Positions 13,662 through 19,072 of a stretch of 19,072 nucleotides of DNA are shown piece after piece. The notes beneath the pieces are model-generated. The model was not told the DNA's origin, searched no databases, and was given only the letters and a program-made list of their open reading frames with translations. Origin of the DNA: UBA6448 sp051893155. Lineage in GTDB: Bacteria; Bacillota_I; Bacilli_A; RF39; UBA660. A program made the position numbers and the translations under genes. The stretch's first letter is position 1; every line of letters starts with the position of its first letter. The stretch lies in contig JBJFGY010000004.1 of the NCBI GenBank assembly GCA_051893155.1, positions 1 through 19,072 of the forward strand, read 5' to 3'.

Positions 13662-16004
13662 ATGAATATTGATGATGTAAAAAATAATACTATTATTGTT
13701 TGTAGTAATAATGAGAAAAAAAATATTTTAAAAAAATTAAATAATATAAATAAATTATTACCTATAAAATTTATAAATAAGAAAGAATTTATTACTTCCT
13801 TAACTTTTTCATATGATAATAAAACAATATATTTTGTTACTAAAAAATATAATGTAAAAAAAAGTATTGCTATTACATATTTAGATAACTTGTATTATAT
13901 TGAAAATAAAAAATATGATAATGAAAAACTTGATTTTTTAGTAAATTTAAAAAATGAACTTGAAGAAAATAATTTACTTATTAAAAATAATTTGTTCTTA
14001 AAATATTTAGAAAATAAAGATGTTATATTTTATAATTTAGGTTATATTGATAAATATTTAATGAGTTTAATTAATTTTATAAAACCTATTTGTAATGTTA
14101 AAATTGAAGAAAAAGAAAGTAATAATTTTGAACATAATGTGTATGAATTTGTAAATATAAATGATGAAATTTCTTTTGTAGCAAGTCAAATATGTAAATT
14201 AATTAGTGAAAAAGTTAGTATTAACAATATTAAATTAATATGCCCAGATAAAGATTATTATCCCTATATTAAAAGAATATTTAAAATGTATAATATACCT
14301 GTAAATATAAATAATGAAGATAGCATTTATTTTACAAATGTATGTAAATATTTAATAGATAATTTTACATCTGATTTAACTAATGTAATTAATGAAATGA
14401 AAAGTAAATTTGATTTAGATTTAGTTAGAAAAATCATTAATGTTATAAATAATTATACTTTTGAAGAAGATAAGGTTAAAGTAAAAGATTTAATAATCGA
14501 AGATTTAAAAAATACTTATATTAATAATGAAAAATATATTAGTGCAGTAGAATTTATTAATTTAAATGAATCTAATGAAGATGATTATGTATTTTTAATG
14601 GGATTTAATGAAAAATTTGTACCAAAGATATATAAAGATGAAGATTATTTAAATGATAAAGAAAAGAAAATATTAAATATTTCAACATCTTTTGATAAAA
14701 ATAAATTTGAAAAAGAATATACAAAAAATTTAATAAAATCTATAAAAAATTTAACAATAACTTATAAATTAGAAAGCACGCAAAATAATTATTATCCTTC
14801 GAATTTAATAAGTGAAATGAATTTAAAAGTTTTACATGTAAATAATGATTATAATTATTCAAATATGGCTAATAAAATAAAATTATGTTCTTATTTAGAT
14901 AGATTCTATAAATATAATGAAGAAAGTAAAGATTTAGCATTTCTTTATAATAATTATCATTTAAATTATAGAACTTATGATAATACATTTAAAAATATTG
15001 ATTTTAATTTATTAAATAAAATTCTTACTGGTAATTTAAAATTATCATATTCTTCGATGGAAAATTATAATGAATGTGCTTTTAAATTTTTAATAACTAA
15101 TATTTTAAAATTAGATGTTTTTGAAGATAATTTTGCAGCTTTTTTAGGATCACTTTTTCATCATATTTTAGAAATTGGTTTAGAAAGGGAAATTAATTTA
15201 GATGATGAAGTTAATAAATATTTAATTGAAAGTAATAAAGAGTTTTCTAATAAAGAATTATTTTATATAGAGAAAATAAAAAAAGATATTTTATTATCAC
15301 TTGAAGTTATTAAAGAGCAATCAAAATATTCTACCCTTAAAAATATAAAAAATGAAAATGAATTTGATGTTGCTTTTGAAGGTAAATTTAAGACAACTTT
15401 TAAAGGCTTTATTGATAAAATAATATATAAAAATATTGATGATAATATGTACGTGGCAATAATTGATTATAAAACATATGATATTGATGCTAAAATGGAT
15501 TTATTAAAACATGGTTTAAAAATTCAATTACCTATATATTTATATTTAGTTAAGAAAAACATGTCAAATGCCATTATAGTAGGATTTTATATTCAAAAAG
15601 TTCTTTCTTTAGAAAATATTTATGATGAAAAAGAAAGTTTACTAGAAAGAAAAAAGAAAAATCTTAAATTATCAGGTTATTCTAATAGTGATGGCCATAT
15701 AATTGGTTTACTTGATTATAACTATAAAGATTCAAATGTTATAAAAGGTTTAAAAGTTAAAAATGATGGTTCATTTTATCATTATAGTAAAGTTTTATCA
15801 AATGAACAAATGGATGAAATTTATAATGATGTAGAAAATGTTATTAAAAAAGTAATTAATAATATAGAAAATGGGAAATTTGATATTAATCCTAAAATTT
15901 ATGAAGAAAAAAATATTTCATGTACATATTGTAAATTTAAGGATTTATGTTATAAAACTAGTAAAGATGAAGTGACTATAGAAAAGGAGGATAATAATGA
16001 GTAA
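13662..16004 (+). CDS. addB: AddB-like nuclease subunit, N-terminally reduced
   Basis: This is the partner of AddA in the helicase-nuclease that resects double-strand breaks for RecA. The C-terminal PD-(D/E)xK nuclease is intact: SYSSMENYNEC (Cys472), GTLFH-type GSLFHHILE, FIDKI (Asp585), IIDYKT (Asp602, Lys604) and a QLPIYLY motif. Cysteines 472, 754, 757 and 763 match the iron-sulphur ligand pattern of AddB (one Cys, then CxxCxxxxxC). At 780 residues it is much shorter than Bacillus subtilis AddB (about 1,166, first ligand Cys near 800). The missing part is N-terminal, and no Walker A motif is seen. The first 150 residues look like an eroded helicase-like domain. No Shine-Dalgarno precedes the start. 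It overlaps addA by 8 bases (ATGAGTAA), ensuring coupled synthesis. Confidence 0.85.
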   Translation: MNIDDVKNNTIIVCSNNEKKNILKKLNNINKLLPIKFINKKEFITSLTFSYDNKTIYFVTKKYNVKKSIAITYLDNLYYIENKKYDNEKLDFLVNLKNELEENNLLIKNNLFLKYLENKDVIFYNLGYIDKYLMSLINFIKPICNVKIEEKESNNFEHNVYEFVNINDEISFVASQICKLISEKVSINNIKLICPDKDYYPYIKRIFKMYNIPVNINNEDSIYFTNVCKYLIDNFTSDLTNVINEMKSKFDLDLVRKIINVINNYTFEEDKVKVKDLIIEDLKNTYINNEKYISAVEFINLNESNEDDYVFLMGFNEKFVPKIYKDEDYLNDKEKKILNISTSFDKNKFEKEYTKNLIKSIKNLTITYKLESTQNNYYPSNLISEMNLKVLHVNNDYNYSNMANKIKLCSYLDRFYKYNEESKDLAFLYNNYHLNYRTYDNTFKNIDFNLLNKILTGNLKLSYSSMENYNECAFKFLITNILKLDVFEDNFAAFLGSLFHHILEIGLEREINLDDEVNKYLIESNKEFSNKELFYIEKIKKDILLSLEVIKEQSKYSTLKNIKNENEFDVAFEGKFKTTFKGFIDKIIYKNIDDNMYVAIIDYKTYDIDAKMDLLKHGLKIQLPIYLYLVKKNMSNAIIVGFYIQKVLSLENIYDEKESLLERKKKNLKLSGYSNSDGHIIGLLDYNYKDSNVIKGLKVKNDGSFYHYSKVLSNEQMDEIYNDVENVIKKVINNIENGKFDINPKIYEEKNISCTYCKFKDLCYKTSKDEVTIEKEDNNE

Positions 16005-19000
16005 TTGGACACCACAGCAACAACGAGCAATAAATGAAAGTGACACTAATATTATTGTTTCGGCAGGAGCAGGCTCAGGCAAAACAGCTGTTTTAACGCA
16101 AAGAGTTATCACAAAATTAAAAAATGGTGTTTCTATTAATAATTTACTTATTTTAACCTTTACAAATGCCGCTGCAATGGAAATGAAAGAAAGAATTAGA
16201 AAAGCTATTTCTTCAGATGAATCATTAAAAAGTGAGCTAGAACTTCTTGATAGCAGTTATATAACTACTTTTGATTCATTTGCACTTTCTATTGTAAAAA
16301 AATATCATTATTTATTAAATATTTCTAAAGATATTAGTATCTTAGATAAAGGTATATGTGATAATGTACGTGGGCAAATATTAGATAATATTTTCGAAGA
16401 AAAATATCAAAATAAAGATGAAAACTTTCTTAAAATGATAAATGATTTAACAATTAAAGATGATACAACTATAAAAAAAGAAATACTATCACTTAATGAA
16501 CTTTTAGATAGATTGATAAATAAAAAAGAATATTTAGATAATTTCATAAATAATTTTTATAATGAAGAAAATATTCAAAGCGTAATAAATAAATTTTATG
16601 AATTAATAAGTAAAAAAATAGAAAAAATAAATAAAATATTTGAAAATATATTAAGTCTTTGTGATGAAAATTATTATCAAAAATTAAGTGAACAAATTCT
16701 TCCTTTATTAAATAGTAAAACTTATAATGAATTTAAAATAAATTCTAAAATAAAACTTCCAACAATACCTAAAAATAGTGATGAACAGTTAAAAATTAAT
16801 AAAGAATTATTAAAAAAAGAAATTGATTATTTAAATAGTATCTTAATTTATAAAGATGAAAATCATTTGAAAATTACATTAGAAAGTACTTTACCATATG
16901 CAAAGTCTATAATTGAAATAATAAATGAACTAGATGAAAAATTATTAGAATTTAAAAATAATGAAGATGAATATGAATTTAATGATGTTGCTAAAATGGC
17001 AATTGATGTAGTGAAAAATAATCCTAAAGTGAAAGAAGAAATTACATTAACATTTAAAGAAATAATGGTTGATGAATATCAAGATACTTCTGATATACAA
17101 GAAACATTAATTAACTTAATTTCTAATAATAATGTATATATGGTAGGAGATATTAAACAATCAATATATCGTTTTCGTAATGCAAATCCCCTTATTTTTA
17201 AAAATAAATATAATGATTATGCTAAAGGTATTGGTGGAATTAAAATAGATTTATTAAAAAATTTTAGATCAAGAAAAGAAGTAATTAATAATATAAATAA
17301 AATATTTAATTTACTTATGGATGAAGATATTGGAGGAGCAGATTATAAAACTTCCCATCAAATGATATTTGGTAATGATTTATATGAAAAAGAAAAAGTA
17401 AGTGATGCAAATCTTGATATTTTAATTTATAATAAAGAAAATAAAAAATATAGTGAAAGTGAATACGAAGCTTTTATAATTGCAAATGATATTAAAAGTA
17501 AAATAAATAATAATTATTTAGTAATTGATAAGGATACTAAAACATTAAGACCATGTAAATATGATGATTTTTGTATATTACTTGATCGTAAAAATTCATT
17601 TGAAACATATAAAAAAATATTTGAATATTTATCACTTCCTCTTGTAATTTATTATGATGAGAAAATAACTAATGAAAAAGATATATTAGTTATAAAAAAT
17701 ATTATAAATTTAATTATTAAAATATATAATAAAGAATATGATCAAAAATTTAAATATTACTTTTATTCTATTATAAGAAGTTTTATTTATAATGAAAGTG
17801 ATGAAACTTTTATAAATTATTTTGTAAATAATAATTATTATGATAGTGATTTATTTAAAAGAAGTGAAATTATAGTTAAAAAACTTGATAATTTAACAAA
17901 TAAATCTTTAATTGAAGAAATAGTTAATGCATTTAATTTTTATGAAAAAGGTATTTTAGTGGGAGATATTGATAAAATGATTATTAGAATTGATTATTTA
18001 ATGTCTCTTGCAGAAAATCTTTCAAAGCTTGGATATAGTATAAATATGTTTAGTGATTATTTAAATAATTTAATTTTAAATGATAGTGATATTACTTTTT
18101 CATTAAATCCTAAAGTAAGTGGAAGTATAAGACTAATGAATATTCATAAATCTAAAGGTTTAGAATTTCCAATATGTTATTATGCTGGATTTAATAAAAC
18201 TTTTAATAAAACAGATACATATAAATTATTTAATTTTGATAAAGATTTAGGAATTATTTTACCATTTTATGATGATGGAGTAGGAAGTACTATTTTAAAA
18301 ACTTTATATAAGGAAAAATATTTAAAAGAAGATATATCAGAAAGAATAAGATTATTTTATGTTGCTCTTACCAGAGCAAAAGAAAAAATGATTATGGTAA
18401 TGCCAAATAAAGATGAAATAATTAATTTTAAAGAAGATTATTATTCTTTTATATCATTTATTGATTCAATTAGTTTTGCTTTAAAAGATAATATAAAATA
18501 TATTGATAATGTCTTATTAACTAAAAAATATAATTATTTTAAAGAAAAAGATTTAGTTTTTAATAAAAATGATAATAAATTAATAGTTAATGAAATTAAT
18601 CTTGATATGATTAAGGTTACTTCAAGTGGAGCCTCAAAAAAAGTTTTAAAACTTCTTTCTAATGAAGAAAAAATGGCAATGGAATATGGAACAAAGATTC
18701 ATCAAATACTTGAACTATCAGACTTTAATACTTCGGATAATGATATAGTTAATAATCTTATAAATAAAATAAAACCTAATTTTATAAATGTTTATAAAGA
18801 ATATGAATTTATAGATTATATTGATAATGTAGAATATAATGGTATAATTGATTTAATAGTAGAATATAGTGATAAAGTTTTAATAATTGATTATAAATTA
18901 TCTAATATAGATGATGAAAATTATATTAAACAATTAAGTATATATAAAAAATATATTGAAAATAAAATAAATAAAAATATTGAAACTTATCTATATTCTA

Positions 19001-19035
19001 TTAAAAATGATGAATTAAAGAAGGTGAATTTATGA
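15997..19035 (+). CDS. addA: AddA-like ATP-dependent helicase/nuclease subunit
   Basis: This UvrD-type superfamily 1A helicase with a C-terminal nuclease is the motor of AddAB. Helicase motifs in order are the Q motif WTPQQQRAI, Walker A SAGAGSGKT (22-30), LTFTNAAAMEMKERI (Ia), DEYQD (359-363, II), GDIKQSIYRFR (III), LLKNFRSR (IV), IHKSKGLEFP (V) and LFYVALTRAKE (VI). The nuclease follows near the C-terminus: GTKIHQILE, GIIDLI (Asp952) and IIDYKLS (Asp965, Lys967), then a QLSIYKKYI helix. At 1,012 residues it is shorter than the about 1,230 of Bacillus subtilis AddA but keeps every catalytic motif. AAAAGGAGG is a strong ribosome site within addB. Its TGA stop shares ATGA with the next gene. 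With both nuclease domains intact, each strand could be cut. Confidence 0.95.
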   Translation: MSNWTPQQQRAINESDTNIIVSAGAGSGKTAVLTQRVITKLKNGVSINNLLILTFTNAAAMEMKERIRKAISSDESLKSELELLDSSYITTFDSFALSIVKKYHYLLNISKDISILDKGICDNVRGQILDNIFEEKYQNKDENFLKMINDLTIKDDTTIKKEILSLNELLDRLINKKEYLDNFINNFYNEENIQSVINKFYELISKKIEKINKIFENILSLCDENYYQKLSEQILPLLNSKTYNEFKINSKIKLPTIPKNSDEQLKINKELLKKEIDYLNSILIYKDENHLKITLESTLPYAKSIIEIINELDEKLLEFKNNEDEYEFNDVAKMAIDVVKNNPKVKEEITLTFKEIMVDEYQDTSDIQETLINLISNNNVYMVGDIKQSIYRFRNANPLIFKNKYNDYAKGIGGIKIDLLKNFRSRKEVINNINKIFNLLMDEDIGGADYKTSHQMIFGNDLYEKEKVSDANLDILIYNKENKKYSESEYEAFIIANDIKSKINNNYLVIDKDTKTLRPCKYDDFCILLDRKNSFETYKKIFEYLSLPLVIYYDEKITNEKDILVIKNIINLIIKIYNKEYDQKFKYYFYSIIRSFIYNESDETFINYFVNNNYYDSDLFKRSEIIVKKLDNLTNKSLIEEIVNAFNFYEKGILVGDIDKMIIRIDYLMSLAENLSKLGYSINMFSDYLNNLILNDSDITFSLNPKVSGSIRLMNIHKSKGLEFPICYYAGFNKTFNKTDTYKLFNFDKDLGIILPFYDDGVGSTILKTLYKEKYLKEDISERIRLFYVALTRAKEKMIMVMPNKDEIINFKEDYYSFISFIDSISFALKDNIKYIDNVLLTKKYNYFKEKDLVFNKNDNKLIVNEINLDMIKVTSSGASKKVLKLLSNEEKMAMEYGTKIHQILELSDFNTSDNDIVNNLINKIKPNFINVYKEYEFIDYIDNVEYNGIIDLIVEYSDKVLIIDYKLSNIDDENYIKQLSIYKKYIENKINKNIETYLYSIKNDELKKVNL

Positions 19036-19072
19036 AAAAAATAGACATTAGTATTGTTGAGCCATATAAAGC
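19032..19072 (+). CDS. Start of an unidentified gene, cut by the window edge
   Basis: An ATG overlapping the addA stop (ATGA), with AAGGTGA at 19021-19027 at proper spacing, opens a frame that begins MKKIDISIVEPYKA and runs off the end. Thirteen codons and a partial one are too few to identify it. The overlap says it belongs to the addBA operon and is probably translationally coupled. Confidence 0.7.
   Translation, partial: MKKIDISIVEPYK

Noticed and set aside
13609..13665. An 18-codon upstream ORF ending in ATGA at the addB start
   Set aside because: It has no ribosome site and runs through the promoter, so unlike the mini-ORF at 10838 it is best explained by chance in AT-rich sequence.
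13662..19035. addB-addA with neighbouring unknown genes as a phage-defence island
   Set aside because: AddAB is a standard repair complex in Firmicutes; no restriction, CRISPR, toxin-antitoxin or phage gene is next to it, and all genes share the same composition and direction.

Overview
The window looks like a piece of chromosome from a very AT-rich Firmicute. All thirteen complete genes, and a fourteenth cut by the right edge, lie on the + strand. TGA ends genes (for example at 799 and 19035) and tryptophan is read from TGG, so the code is the standard bacterial one and not the Mycoplasma/Spiroplasma code. A T-box leader, a SAM-I (S-box) riboswitch, AddAB rather than RecBCD, near-consensus SigA-type promoters and GGTGA/AGGAGG ribosome sites all point to Firmicutes. 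The extreme AT bias and shortened versions of conserved enzymes suggest a small-genome, Mollicutes-related gut Bacilli lineage (RF39- or Erysipelotrichales-like). That placement is inference. I see no phage genes, transposase, CRISPR array, tRNA or rRNA.

Layout. 1-2400: three separately transcribed small genes: a metallophosphoesterase, a membrane-anchored SleB-like wall hydrolase and a small kinase-like protein. 2426-6657: a MarR regulator with the two halves of a heterodimeric ABC multidrug exporter, one operon behind a consensus promoter. 6662-7929: a tryptophan T-box leader and trpS. 7953-9159: a SAM-I riboswitch and a short, divergent metK. 9152-10827: an ABC-F protein whose promoter overlaps the metK stop codon. 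10843-13604: an unrecognised 489-residue protein, a double zinc-ribbon membrane protein and an Lgt-family membrane protein. 13647-19035: a compact addB-addA pair, overlapping a further gene that runs off the end.

How the genes work together. Two housekeeping genes carry RNA switches that match their products: a UGG specifier with a UGGC acceptor-pairing element for tryptophanyl-tRNA synthetase, and a SAM sensor for SAM synthetase. The exporter is probably autoregulated by its MarR protein. Its two ATPase halves carry complementary deviations in key motifs, as expected for one degenerate and one working ATP site. AddA and AddB would form the helicase-nuclease that processes double-strand breaks, here with an AddB that has lost about 330 N-terminal residues and any visible ATP-binding motif.

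Most useful second looks: two genes (10858 and 13662) whose start codon sits at the predicted transcription start with no Shine-Dalgarno, the short MetK, the trimmed AddB, the unknown 489-residue protein and the kinase-like protein. I found no convincing multi-gene system that is wholly new. The 10858-13604 cluster is the least explained part.
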